Positions 5,740 to 13,714 of a stretch of 15,330 nt of DNA are shown here, piece by piece. This DNA is from a bacterium. GTDB lineage: Archaea > Thermoproteota > Nitrososphaeria > Nitrososphaerales > Nitrososphaeraceae. Location: the NCBI GenBank assembly GCA_014381105.1, contig JACMIO010000155.1:1-15330 (forward strand), in the 5' to 3' direction. Every line of letters starts with the position of its first letter. The first letter of the stretch is position 1. The notes under the pieces are model-generated. The model was given only the letters and a program-made list of their open reading frames with translations, was not told where the DNA came from and did no database searches. The position numbers and the translations under genes were made by a program.

Positions 5740-5777
5740 GCCGGCGGGAATCTACGCATAGAACATTCCCCGCCGGC
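5740..5777 (+). terminator. G+C-rich hairpin between cobalamin and membrane-protein genes
   Basis: GCCGGCGGG (5740-5748) pairs perfectly with CCCGCCGGC (5769-5777). The stem continues inward with AAT/ATT (5749-5751 with 5765-5767) past one bulged C, leaving a 13-nt loop. It stands out in an otherwise A/T-rich 322-base gap (5554-5875) that holds no gene I can support. It may be a terminator or processing element of the gene upstream, though it lies 187 bases after the stop and lacks a long T run. It may instead be a dispersed hairpin repeat. Confidence 0.5.
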
Positions 5778-5836
5778 CTACAAAAGTATCAACCTTTAAT
5801 GAGTAATAAATTGCCATGATTTTCAAACGCATGGAA

Positions 5837-5848
5837 TATTTTAAATAT
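5837..5848 (+). promoter_or_regulatory. TATA-like element of the 104-aa membrane protein
   Basis: The tract tattttaaatat is centred about 33 nt before the ATG at 5876, a good archaeal box A with a short predicted leader. Confidence 0.4.
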
Positions 5849-5875
5849 GCTTGATTAACTTTCATTGGTTTTGTA

Positions 5876-6190
5876 ATGACTCTTGAAGACAAAGACATTA
5901 TTCAAGTCGATGCGACCGTAATTATAGGTGTTATGATTCTTCTAACACTTTCAATAGGATTCGATTCTTCCATTATTTCTCAAAAGGATCAGAATATTAC
6001 CAGGTTGATAATTACATTGGCAATAATAGCGCCGTTCACTGCGTCTGCAGTGCTAGCCATCATGACAAACTTGACGAATAAGCACACAGAACAACTCAAG
6101 AAAACATCTATAATAATAATGGCGATTGGATTTGGTTACTTAATATTCGTAATTGCTGCCTTTATGGCATCAATTTACTATCTTATTTGA
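5876..6190 (+). CDS. Three-helix membrane protein of unknown function
   Basis: A 104-residue protein with three hydrophobic segments at about 12-30, 43-65 and 78-103. A short acidic N-terminus (LEDKD) probably lies in the cytoplasm. The loops carry a few charged residues (SQKDQN at 35-40 and NKHTEQLKK at 68-76). There are no Cys, and no transporter or enzyme motif is visible. Three predicted helices put the N- and C-termini on opposite sides of the membrane. The gene has its own TATA element and no close neighbour on the same strand, so the context gives no clue to its job. I do not recognise the family. Confidence 0.65.
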   Translation: MTLEDKDIIQVDATVIIGVMILLTLSIGFDSSIISQKDQNITRLIITLAIIAPFTASAVLAIMTNLTNKHTEQLKKTSIIIMAIGFGYLIFVIAAFMASIYYLI

Positions 6191-6430
6191 CTATACATTT
6201 GAATATCAAGTTTAATGAGGTAAAATACATGCATTGATAGGGATCGCCAAAACATTTGCTTACCAAGAATCGGAAACGAGTCAAATATTCCTGATAAACC
6301 GGAATGACAGTTTTTCATTTCGTTAGTCTGGACCGTATGGACACAAAGATTGAGTTCAGGTCAACCACAAGTTGCAAATTAAACCCTCTTCATAGATATC
6401 AGCCATAACTATAACCATGGGCCAATTAGA
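6191..6430. other. Intergenic stretch, nothing convincing
   Basis: About 240 bases with only very short frames (for example a 23-codon frame from an ATG near 6337). I saw no RNA gene or repeat. The open frame of the small membrane protein downstream extends back into this region to a TAA near 6378-6380, without a start codon. Confidence 0.4.
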
Positions 6431-6438
6431 TTTAAATA
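6431..6438 (+). promoter_or_regulatory. TATA-like element before the 54-aa membrane protein
   Basis: The tract tttaaata is centred about 38 nt before the TTG at 6473, predicting a start of transcription near 6461 and a leader of about 12 nt. It could also serve the HD-domain gene downstream. Confidence 0.35.
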
Positions 6439-6472
6439 CAAATTAGGATACCAAAATTATGACTGTTTAGAA

Positions 6473-6637
6473 TTGGAACAGACGAGAAATGTTCTACTTT
6501 TGATATTCATTACAACAATCTTGGCTATAGTAAGCAGTGCTCTACTGTATTTTCTTGATCATTTTCTCTCTATTCTATTGATACTCTTTGAATACACTTC
6601 AAAGATTCCAGATATATTTAATCCGTCATTCCAATGA
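6473..6637 (+). CDS. Putative 54-aa membrane protein, TTG start
   Basis: From a TTG at 6473-6475 the frame encodes 54 residues and ends in a TGA at 6635-6637. Residues 7-38 are almost wholly hydrophobic: one helix at about 7-27, then possibly a second after the FLDHF break. A polar C-terminal tail of about 14 residues (EYTSKIPDIFNPSFQ) follows. The frame is open and protein-like for about 31 further codons upstream, back to a TAA, but lacks any other start codon. The TTG is therefore either the real start or the gene is a remnant of a longer one. It ends 24 bases before the HD-domain gene and is probably cotranscribed with it. Function is unknown. Confidence 0.4.
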   Translation: MEQTRNVLLLIFITTILAIVSSALLYFLDHFLSILLILFEYTSKIPDIFNPSFQ

Positions 6638-6661
6638 CGCTGAGAATTACATTATATTAAT

Positions 6662-7264
6662 ATGAATCAGAATTCATTACACAATATGAACCTTGAAGAT
6701 AGCCAAAAATCTGACCTTGTGAGTTTTTTTCACGTTGTTTGTAATCTTAAAAGGGTAAGACGATCGGGGTGGATACATAAATCTAACATTTCATCACCGG
6801 AATCTGTGGCTGACCATTCTTATTCAATGTGTATGATGTCAATGGTTCTTTCAGAAATATTGAATCTTGATACAGAACATATAATGAAGATGGCAAATTT
6901 ACATGACCTCGCTGAATCAATAGTTGGCGACAACACGCCCGATATGATATCTCATGATGAAAAAATAATTCAAGAATCCAAGACTATGCGAGAAATTATT
7001 TCCAAACTGCCTGACAATCTCCATAAAAAATATCTCGATATTTGGAATGAATATGTTGAAAATAAAACAGTTAGTTCTAAATTTGTTCACAACATAGACA
7101 AGCTGGAAATGGCTCTGCAAGCAAAGGAATATGAACTAGATGGATATTCGAAACAATCTCTGCAAGTATTCTTAAGATCTGCCGCTGATTACATTTCGAA
7201 TGATAAATTTGAACTTGTTTCTGAAATTTTGCTAACTATGAATGGTAATTCAGATAAAATATGA
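6662..7264 (+). CDS. HD-domain phosphohydrolase, 5'-deoxynucleotidase (YfbR/HDDC2) type
   Basis: HD-domain enzymes of this group remove the phosphate from 5'-deoxynucleoside monophosphates, using a metal held by His and Asp residues. The expected motifs are present in order: ESVADHSY (first His, residue 52), LHDLAE (His81-Asp82, with Glu85), and a late Asp in HNIDKLEMALQAKEYE (Asp146). The protein is 200 residues, close to the family's 180-220. The segment RVRRSGW (31-37) before the first His is also typical. The start at 6662 is the furthest ATG; an internal Met at residue 9 is an alternative. A role in nucleotide clean-up is likely; the exact substrate cannot be read from the sequence. Confidence 0.9.
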   Translation: MNQNSLHNMNLEDSQKSDLVSFFHVVCNLKRVRRSGWIHKSNISSPESVADHSYSMCMMSMVLSEILNLDTEHIMKMANLHDLAESIVGDNTPDMISHDEKIIQESKTMREIISKLPDNLHKKYLDIWNEYVENKTVSSKFVHNIDKLEMALQAKEYELDGYSKQSLQVFLRSAADYISNDKFELVSEILLTMNGNSDKI

Positions 7265-7300
7265 ATAAACCCATGTCAGCATAGCGTGGATTCACAAAAT

Positions 7301-7328
7301 AAACTTTGAAAGCAAAGGAGTCAAGTTT
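7301..7328. terminator. Inverted repeat between convergent genes
   Basis: AAACTTTGA (7301-7309) and TCAAGTTT (7321-7328) can pair with one bulged T and an 11-nt loop. It lies between the convergent ends of the HD-domain gene and the copper oxidase gene, so it may end transcription from either side. The A/T-rich stem is weak. Confidence 0.3.
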
Positions 7329-7332
7329 GATA

Positions 7333-8571
7333 TTAGGTCGCATCACTTGGTGGTGTAATAACTGGAGGTCCCCTTACATCAAAAAGCCCCATCCAACCCA
7401 AATCTGTAAAAAGGGTCTGATGTGCATGGAACATGTAGGTTCCAGGATAATCATAAGTAAATTCCATTATTCCTCTATCGCCATTTGCTAACGTTACTAT
7501 ATCTGTTAAATAGTCAGCAGTTTTATTAGTACCAGCCGAATAATAATCAAACATGGCCCCATGCACGTGAATCGAATTCACCGAGTCAAATTCAAGCATG
7601 TTAACAATATACACACGATACGGTTCTCCTGTGTGTAGTACAATAGGATTCATCATGTAATCAAATGCTTTTCCATTTACTGTGTAGATTTCATTAACTC
7701 TTTTTTCTCTGGATGCACTTTTACTATTACCACTTTCGGGAATTGAAGGAACGGAAACATCATTCATGTTACTCATATTCGTACCTGCGTTAGTATTGTT
7801 GTTACTACTTGAGTTCATGGGCATATTGGTTTCTACTCCATCAATTGAATCAACTGGCGGCAATGTTATCGGCCCTTCAAGATCTAAATCCAGGTCATAA
7901 CCGTTGAGGAGCATAGCCATTTCTGTCATTCGAGGACGAGGCTCTTTTGGATCTATTATCATCATTCCATACAATCCCCTGTTGATATGATCTGCCATTG
8001 GCTCTACATGACAGTAATAGGGATACACCCCATACGGCCCTGCGACAAATTCATACGTAAAACTCCTACCTGGAGAAATTGTCCCTCCCGGTTGTCCTGT
8101 CATCGTAAATGCATTATTCTTAACATAATGAGTTGGCTGTGAATAAAGTGAGTGGGCGTGTGTGTTCTCGTTACTATTAATAACTCTAATTCGAACTAAA
8201 TCTCCTTCTGTGACTCTTATTGTGGGTCCCGGTATAGTACCATTAAATGTCCAACCCTCAAAAATATGACCTTCATATGTAATAGGTATCTTTTGATTTT
8301 CCTCAACAATTAATGTAAATTGTCTTACTGTCTTTCCGCTTTCATCTTTAGATATATGACCACAGTTAAAATGAGTAAGATATTCTACTGGCGTGGGTTT
8401 TTTACTAAGATTTGTGGTACAATTTTTTATCTTGTCGTATTCTTCTTGAGAAATCGGAGATGCTGTAGACTGGCCATGAGCAGGAATATTCATGAAAGGA
8501 AAATTTACAGATGGTAAAATCAAAATAATGGACAACGCTAATGCAAAGAAGTATGCATTTTGCCAGAACAT
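7333..8571 (-). CDS. Two-domain multicopper oxidase, NirK-like
   Basis: This exported 412-residue protein has a signal peptide (residues 5-35) and two cupredoxin domains. Domain 1 (about 80-208) carries HAH (138-140), then YYCHVEPMADHINRGLYGMM (185-204) with Cys187, His195 and a nearby Met as likely type 1 copper ligands. Domain 2 (about 292-400) has HVH (335-337) and HAH (382-384) and no Cys, so it has no type 1 site. Such a layout, with blue copper only in domain 1, is shared by copper nitrite reductase and one class of two-domain oxidases; ammonia-oxidising archaea encode several. Unusually, the canonical HCH reads Tyr186-Cys187-His188. A Met/Asn/Ser-rich linker (250-285) joins the domains. 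Cys51 and Cys70 may form a disulfide. The substrate, nitrite or another, cannot be told. Confidence 0.85.
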   Translation of the reverse strand: MFWQNAYFFALALSIILILPSVNFPFMNIPAHGQSTASPISQEEYDKIKNCTTNLSKKPTPVEYLTHFNCGHISKDESGKTVRQFTLIVEENQKIPITYEGHIFEGWTFNGTIPGPTIRVTEGDLVRIRVINSNENTHAHSLYSQPTHYVKNNAFTMTGQPGGTISPGRSFTYEFVAGPYGVYPYYCHVEPMADHINRGLYGMMIIDPKEPRPRMTEMAMLLNGYDLDLDLEGPITLPPVDSIDGVETNMPMNSSSNNNTNAGTNMSNMNDVSVPSIPESGNSKSASREKRVNEIYTVNGKAFDYMMNPIVLHTGEPYRVYIVNMLEFDSVNSIHVHGAMFDYYSAGTNKTADYLTDIVTLANGDRGIMEFTYDYPGTYMFHAHQTLFTDLGWMGLFDVRGPPVITPPSDAT

Positions 8572-8591
8572 ATTTTATCAAGAATACATTT

Positions 8592-8599
8592 CTTATAAA
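8592..8599 (-). promoter_or_regulatory. TATA element of the multicopper oxidase gene
   Basis: The plus-strand bases cttataaa, read as TTTATAAG on the minus strand, are centred about 25 nt before the ATG at 8571. This predicts a leaderless or nearly leaderless message. Confidence 0.5.
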
Positions 8600-8645
8600 A
8601 ATGTTAATCATTTATCATTTGGACTGTAATGCAAGAATATCATCT

Positions 8646-8667
8646 TGATGTGCATTTTACAACATCA
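8646..8667. promoter_or_regulatory. Inverted repeat in the divergent promoter region
   Basis: TGATGT (8646-8651) and ACATCA (8662-8667) form a 6-bp inverted repeat with a 10-base spacer. It sits between the TATA elements of the divergent copper oxidase and 108-aa genes, where an operator would be expected. A 6-bp match can arise by chance. Confidence 0.25.
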
Positions 8668-8830
8668 TTACTCCTAAAACTGTTTAATGGATAGAATTCT
8701 AACGTTTCCAATTTACCTCCTATTTTAGTATTCAAGAGAAGTTTCTCTTCTTACTCTTTGTCTGGAATATTGTTCCTTTAATACTCTTGGCCCCAAAATA
8801 GTTAGATTCAACTCTGACACGCTAAACGCA

Positions 8831-8838
8831 AATATAAA
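8831..8838 (+). promoter_or_regulatory. TATA element of the 108-aa gene
   Basis: The bases aatataaa followed by ag are a near-ideal archaeal box A, centred 25-26 nt before the ATG at 8860. Transcription should begin at or beside the start codon. Confidence 0.55.
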
Positions 8839-8859
8839 AGAGTAGTACATACTCAATAA

Positions 8860-9186
8860 ATGCAGTATTTCACGGCTTTGAAAATAGGGGAAAAAAGAGT
8901 TAGAGCTGCTCAAGACCTTTTAAATAAATATACAGGAAACATTGCTATGCCTGCGTTAGCATTAAAGGACAATAACAATAACACTTGGGAACCAGTTGGG
9001 GAAGAAAATTTTTTCACTACAGTAAAGGATCAGAATGGTTACTTGATTGCAATATGTGATAAAAATGGAATTGCAAAAACAGTTGCACAATGGTTTATTG
9101 AAGTCAAAAAAGATGAAATAGTTAGCAAAATAATTCAAGATGAAAACCTTCCCGAATATAACGGCAAAGTGATACTTCCAATTTAA
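8860..9186 (+). CDS. Hypothetical soluble protein, 108 aa
   Basis: A soluble protein with an amphipathic N-terminal helix (residues 9-24), a short Asn-rich turn (38-42) and a mixed alpha/beta remainder, with one Cys (66). I know no catalytic or binding motif in it. The ATG at 8860-8862 is well supported by the strong TATA element at leaderless spacing. It is divergent from the multicopper oxidase gene, with 288 bases between the starts, and precedes the ornithine cyclodeaminase-like gene by 33 bases on the same strand. Cotranscription with the latter is therefore likely, though an A/T tract also sits just before that gene. Confidence 0.65.
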   Translation: MQYFTALKIGEKRVRAAQDLLNKYTGNIAMPALALKDNNNNTWEPVGEENFFTTVKDQNGYLIAICDKNGIAKTVAQWFIEVKKDEIVSKIIQDENLPEYNGKVILPI

Positions 9187-9219
9187 CACTTAAGTAGATT
9201 TAATATTTAGTGATCTTAG

Positions 9220-10458
9220 TTGAAAAGAAAATTCGAACAGACCATAGAGATCAAAGGTCATCTAATTGATTCGATGATCCTGACAAGAATTTTTGACAAG
9301 ATTATGGACTTAAAAGGGGATTTTAATGTTCTCGAATTTCATGTCGGAAAAAAGAAAGATGAATTAAGTTATGCAAGATTAATAGTATCAGGAAAAAATA
9401 AGAAACATCTTGACCAATTATTAGAATCGGTCTTTATTGAAGGCGCGCAACCTACAAAAATTGATGGTGTTACACTAAAACCTGCCCCAAGTGACATGGT
9501 AATGCCAAGGGATTTTTACAGCACAACTAACAATACCACACAAATTTTCTTCAATAATGAATGGATTAATGTCGAAAATATGATGATGGATAAATGCATT
9601 GTCATTGATGCAAGTAACAAAAGTGCAGGGTGTAGGAAAATTAGAGATATCCGAAGAGGAGATATGATAGTAACTGGTGAAAAAGGAGTTAGGATATTAC
9701 CTGAAGAACGTCCAAGAGAAGGAGTGGATATTTTTCAATTCATGAGTAGTACAAGTTCCAGTGAAAGACCTACTCAGCAAATTGCAAGAAAAATAGCAAC
9801 GGATATTTACAATACAAAAAATAGCGGTGGGAAAATAATTGTCACAGCAGGACCAGTTGTTGTCCATTCTGGCGCTGCAGATTCGTTAGCAAAGATGATT
9901 AGAATGGGTTACATAAATGGACTACTTACGGGTAATGCCTTAGCAGTACATGATATAGAAAATTCATTATTTGGTACTTCCCTAGGCATGAACGTAAAAA
10001 ACGGAACGTTAGCAATTCGCGGTCACAGAAACCACATGCAGGCTATTAATGAAGTTTTTAGAACAGGCTCTATAGAGGAAATGGTGAAAAAGAATATTCT
10101 AAAATCTGGAATAATGTATGAGTGTATAAAGAATAATGTAGAGTACGCCCTTTGCGGATCTATAAGAGACGATGGACCAATTCCAGGCGTGATTACCGAT
10201 ATTATACAGGCCCAGAACAGATATAGGACAATATTGAGAGATACGAAAATGGTTCTCATGCTTTCTACTATGTTACACTCAATTGCTGTTGGAAATATGA
10301 TTCCTGCAAGAGTAAAGGTTGTTGCCGTGGATATTAGTCAAGCCGTTGTAACAAAACTGCTCGATAGAGGAACAACACAGGCTATAGGAATTGTTAGTGA
10401 CATCGGTGCATTCCTTCCGATGGTTTTGCATCAGTTAGACCAAATTTCCAAAAAATAG
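9220..10458 (+). CDS. LOR/SDH-type ornithine cyclodeaminase (TIGR00300 family)
   Basis: This 412-residue protein matches the archaeal family with the LOR/SDH bifunctional-enzyme conserved region. Members convert ornithine to proline and ammonia, and the same unit forms the C-terminal part of cyanobacterial AgrE/ArgZ. The N-terminal part (about 1-90) is the small LOR/SDH domain (FEQTIEIKGHLIDS at 5-18). The rest is a nucleotide-binding domain with GPVVVHSGAADSLAKMI (211-227), LLTGNALAVHDIENSLFGTSLG (235-256) and GSIRDDGPIPGV (about 314-325). The TTG start at 9220-9222 places the protein at the usual family length and begins directly at the conserved KRKFEQTIE. The A/T tract tttaatattt (9199-9208) is a weak promoter candidate; read-through from the 108-aa gene 33 bases upstream is as likely. 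The family call is firm; the reaction is inferred from relatives. Confidence 0.85.
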   Translation: MKRKFEQTIEIKGHLIDSMILTRIFDKIMDLKGDFNVLEFHVGKKKDELSYARLIVSGKNKKHLDQLLESVFIEGAQPTKIDGVTLKPAPSDMVMPRDFYSTTNNTTQIFFNNEWINVENMMMDKCIVIDASNKSAGCRKIRDIRRGDMIVTGEKGVRILPEERPREGVDIFQFMSSTSSSERPTQQIARKIATDIYNTKNSGGKIIVTAGPVVVHSGAADSLAKMIRMGYINGLLTGNALAVHDIENSLFGTSLGMNVKNGTLAIRGHRNHMQAINEVFRTGSIEEMVKKNILKSGIMYECIKNNVEYALCGSIRDDGPIPGVITDIIQAQNRYRTILRDTKMVLMLSTMLHSIAVGNMIPARVKVVAVDISQAVVTKLLDRGTTQAIGIVSDIGAFLPMVLHQLDQISKK

Positions 10459-10519
10459 TTCCATCGGCTAGAAGAATCTATATAGGACAATTAATTCATT
10501 GTCATTGCATTGATGAAAA

Positions 10520-11965
10520 TCACTGCTTCTCAGGAGCACTTAATTTGCTATTAATTAGACGCATAGCGATTTTTGGATCTGCTCGTCCATTGGTAAATTT
10601 CATTACCTTACCTAACAAGAAATTAATCGCCTCGCGATTCTTTTTTGCATCTTCAACTGCAGACTTTTCGGTATCAAAAACTGACTGAACAGCATCCATT
10701 ATTGTTTTTTCGTCGGCTATTTTGTAGGAATTACTGCTATTGACAACCTCCGATGGTAACTTTCCACTTTCAAATATTTTTACTAGAATATCCTTTGCAG
10801 TAATTCTGCTAATTTTATTACCTTCAATCAATTTCGCCAATTCTGCGATATGCTCCGGTTTCACTTTCAAGTTTTTCAAGTAATCTGTACTCTCAGTGTC
10901 ATCTTCGATCAAACTTTTAAAGTCAGTAACTAGGATGTTTGCTATTTCAGTTGGCGAAAAGTGTAATTTCAAAGTAGACTCAAAGAAATCTGCCAATTTC
11001 TTGTCATTTATGAGAATATTGGACGTATGTTCTGAAAGTTTATATTTTAATATAAAGCGTTCAAATCTTTGATTTGGTAGTTCTGGCATTCGTTGCTTTA
11101 GATTAGAAACAAAATCACTGCCTAAGACTATTACTGGAATATCGGGTTCCGGAAAATAACGATAATCATGTTCCTCTTCTTTACTCCTAGCCTTAAATGT
11201 AATTTTTTTCTTATCATCCCAGTGTCGAGTTTCAAGTTCTATGTTGAGATTGCGGTTATACACACTGGACTGCCTGGTAATTTCATAGTTGATGGCTTTT
11301 TCAACCTCCTTGAAGGAATTGATATTCTTGATTTCTACCTTGTTACCACCGTTCATGGACACATTTACATCACACCTAACCGAACCCTCAAGTAGAGTGT
11401 CACATACGCCAAGATGTTCAAGTGTCAGGGATAGTTTATTTAGAAATTGTCTAACCTCCTTTGGACCTGTGAAATCAGGTTCTGTAACTATTTCAATTAA
11501 GGCAACTCCTGCCCTGTTATAATCTATCAATGCAGTATTTCTGACATTCATTCCACCTTCAGAATAAACGATCCTGCCTGGATCTTCTTCCAATTGAATT
11601 CTACTGATCCTAATTTGCTTTGCATCATCCAGCTCGTATTTGCCCTCTATCCCTATACTAGAAATTCCATAAACATTGTACTGTGTAATCTGAAAATTTT
11701 TTGGCAGATCAGGATAAAAATAATTCTTACGGTAAAACATAATTTTGTCTGGCACTTTACACCCTAAGGCTATAGAGGTCATTGTTGAATATTCAATTGC
11801 CTTTTGATTGATAATTGGCAGGGAACCGGGAAGTCCACAACATATTTCACAAATGTTACTATTGGGTCTAAGATCTCGATAGTTACCCCGACATGAACAA
11901 AACAATTTACTATTGAGGGCAGTTATTTGAGCATGAATTTCTAATCCGATCATTACCATGCTCAT
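10520..11965 (-). CDS. gatB: Asp/Glu-tRNA amidotransferase subunit B
   Basis: GatB is the kinase and tRNA-binding subunit of GatCAB: it phosphorylates the mischarged Asp or Glu so that ammonia from GatA can amidate it. The N-terminal part shows GLEIHAQITALNSKLFCSC (7-25). A zinc site is formed by Cys23, Cys25, Cys39 and Cys42 (CSC and CEIC). Next come CCGLPGSLP, a YYPD-type segment (KNYFYPDLPKNFQITQYN, about 85-102) and LIEIVTEPDF (155-164). The C-terminal part (about 330-478) is the helical YqeY-like tail that contacts tRNA. The length of 481 is normal. The gene is last in the operon and starts inside the gatA stop with a 4-base ATGA overlap, so translation is coupled. An alternative start is Met3. 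Confidence 0.97.
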   Translation of the reverse strand: MSMVMIGLEIHAQITALNSKLFCSCRGNYRDLRPNSNICEICCGLPGSLPIINQKAIEYSTMTSIALGCKVPDKIMFYRKNYFYPDLPKNFQITQYNVYGISSIGIEGKYELDDAKQIRISRIQLEEDPGRIVYSEGGMNVRNTALIDYNRAGVALIEIVTEPDFTGPKEVRQFLNKLSLTLEHLGVCDTLLEGSVRCDVNVSMNGGNKVEIKNINSFKEVEKAINYEITRQSSVYNRNLNIELETRHWDDKKKITFKARSKEEEHDYRYFPEPDIPVIVLGSDFVSNLKQRMPELPNQRFERFILKYKLSEHTSNILINDKKLADFFESTLKLHFSPTEIANILVTDFKSLIEDDTESTDYLKNLKVKPEHIAELAKLIEGNKISRITAKDILVKIFESGKLPSEVVNSSNSYKIADEKTIMDAVQSVFDTEKSAVEDAKKNREAINFLLGKVMKFTNGRADPKIAMRLINSKLSAPEKQ

Positions 11966-13407
11966 ATCGAATTTGGCCTCCTTTGGATATGGATAACTTT
12001 TTCAAGTTCATATGATGCATCGATTAGCTTTTGTTCTTCAAAGGGAGCTGCCATTATTTGCAGCCCGATTGGAAGACCGTTACTAAATCCAATGGGTAAC
12101 GATATTGCGGGAATACCTGCTAGATTTGCTATGACCGTGTTTACGTCAACCAAGTACATTTTAATTGGATCGTCTATCTTTTCACCGAATTTGAAAGGAA
12201 GTATGGGCATTGTTGGTCCAATTAAAAGATCATATTTTTTGAATAGTGTAAGTAATTCTAATCTTAATAGCGACCGTAGTCTCCTTGCTTTGAGATAATA
12301 CTTGCCATAATATCCAGAAGAAAGAACATATGATCCAATTAATATTCTCCTTTTTACTTCTTCTCCGAAGTTTTCTCTGACGTTGCTAAAATAGGTATCC
12401 CATTTATACTCCCCGATTGGATAGTCGAATCCATATCTGATATTATCATATCTTGCTAGATTACTACTTGCTTCAGCACTAGCAAGAGTATAATATGAGG
12501 GTAATGCATAATGTAAATTCTTAATTGAAACTTCTTCACATGAAAATCCGATCTCCTGAAATTTTTCTGTTGCAGAAAAAACAGATTTTGCAACCTCTTG
12601 ATCGCTGCCAGTAATTAACTCTTTTATTACCGCTACATTTAGTTTATTTGATTTATTGGGAACGGTAATTGGAGACGACGGCATACTTGTGTTATCCATC
12701 GCGTCCTTTCCAGAAATGATGTTTAGTATCATTACCAAGTCTTTAACCGATCTACATATAGGACCAATTTGCTCCAGACTATTCGCATATGAGATTAGTC
12801 CCGATCTGCTTACTCTGCCGTAAGTTGGTTTAAGTCCAACTACAGAACAGAAGCTAGAAGGACATCTTATTGAACCTCCAGTATCTGATCCAAGAGCTAC
12901 AGTACATTCTCCAGCAGCGACCGCCGCTCCGCTTCCACCTGAGGAACCACCGGGAACATAATCCAAATTCCACGGATTGTGAGTTGGATGATACCTGCTG
13001 TACTCGGTCGTTGAACCCATTCCAAACTCATCCAAATTCAATTTTCCCAATAGAATTGCGCCATTTTCCTTCAGATTCCTTATTACGGCAGCATCGTATG
13101 TAGGAACATAGTTTTCCAGAATTTTTGAAGCACAAGTGGTTCTGATACCTTGTGTGGAAATGTTATCTTTTATGCCTACTGTTACGCCTGCAAGTTGACC
13201 TATATCTTCTTTTTCTCTTATTTTCTTGTCTATAATCTTCGCAGAAGATAAAGCTCCCTCAGTATCCAATGTAATAAATGAATGCACCTTTGGCTCGACT
13301 TCTTCTATTCTCTTTAGTATAGAGATAACATATTCTTCAGCAGTAAAATGACCTTCAGTTAGGCCCTCAACCACTTCATATGCAAGCAGGTCGTCTAGTT
13401 TTGTCAT
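11962..13407 (-). CDS. gatA: Asp/Glu-tRNA amidotransferase subunit A
   Basis: GatA is the amidase subunit that releases ammonia from glutamine. The amidase-signature catalytic triad is intact: Lys80 (in VGIKDNIS), the cis-Ser Ser155 in PGGSSGGSG, and the nucleophile Ser179 in GSDTGGSIR. These are one residue off the positions well known in bacterial GatA, and the 481-residue length also agrees. The gene begins one base after the gatC stop and overlaps gatB by four bases, so the three subunits are made in step. As in other archaea with GatCAB, its main product is probably Asn-tRNA(Asn), since archaea use GatDE for Gln-tRNA. That last point is inferred, because gatDE is not in this window. Confidence 0.97.
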   Translation of the reverse strand: MTKLDDLLAYEVVEGLTEGHFTAEEYVISILKRIEEVEPKVHSFITLDTEGALSSAKIIDKKIREKEDIGQLAGVTVGIKDNISTQGIRTTCASKILENYVPTYDAAVIRNLKENGAILLGKLNLDEFGMGSTTEYSRYHPTHNPWNLDYVPGGSSGGSGAAVAAGECTVALGSDTGGSIRCPSSFCSVVGLKPTYGRVSRSGLISYANSLEQIGPICRSVKDLVMILNIISGKDAMDNTSMPSSPITVPNKSNKLNVAVIKELITGSDQEVAKSVFSATEKFQEIGFSCEEVSIKNLHYALPSYYTLASAEASSNLARYDNIRYGFDYPIGEYKWDTYFSNVRENFGEEVKRRILIGSYVLSSGYYGKYYLKARRLRSLLRLELLTLFKKYDLLIGPTMPILPFKFGEKIDDPIKMYLVDVNTVIANLAGIPAISLPIGFSNGLPIGLQIMAAPFEEQKLIDASYELEKVIHIQRRPNSI

Positions 13408-13408
13408 T

Positions 13409-13681
13409 CTATTTCATCTTAGGGCCTCGTAAGAATCCATCTTCTGTAATGTTCTTGTTGAGTTGCTTATCATCAGACATGCTTATCTCATCCATTCTAA
13501 GCTCTTCAAATGTTAATTCCTGCAAGTCTAAATTAACCGAATCATCAGATGCAAGTTCTTCAAGAATATCGATGTACTCTATTGTCTTGTCTAGTTGTTT
13601 AGGAAATTTTTCAAGTTCATTTTCAGTTAAATTTATTCGTGATATTTGAGCGAGATGTTCTAGATCTTCTTTTGAAATCAT
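13409..13681 (-). CDS. gatC: Asp/Glu-tRNA amidotransferase subunit C
   Basis: GatC is the small belt-like subunit that stabilises the GatA-GatB complex. This 90-residue protein has the family pattern: an N-terminal ISKEDLEHLAQISRINLTEN, an amphipathic helix with FPKQLDKTIEYIDILEEL (about 25-42), and a less conserved acidic tail ending near DGFLRGPKMK, which usually inserts between the other two subunits. It lies 33 bases after aspS and one base before gatA on the same strand. The ATG at 13679-13681 fits the family N-terminus. Confidence 0.95.
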   Translation of the reverse strand: MISKEDLEHLAQISRINLTENELEKFPKQLDKTIEYIDILEELASDDSVNLDLQELTFEELRMDEISMSDDKQLNKNITEDGFLRGPKMK

Positions 13682-13714
13682 GTTAATGTCATCTTTTCAT
13701 AGATATATTATTTG

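Noticed and set aside
8725..8913. A 62-aa minus-strand frame between the divergent genes
   Set aside because: It covers the strong TATA element and start of the 108-aa gene, and its composition looks like chance.
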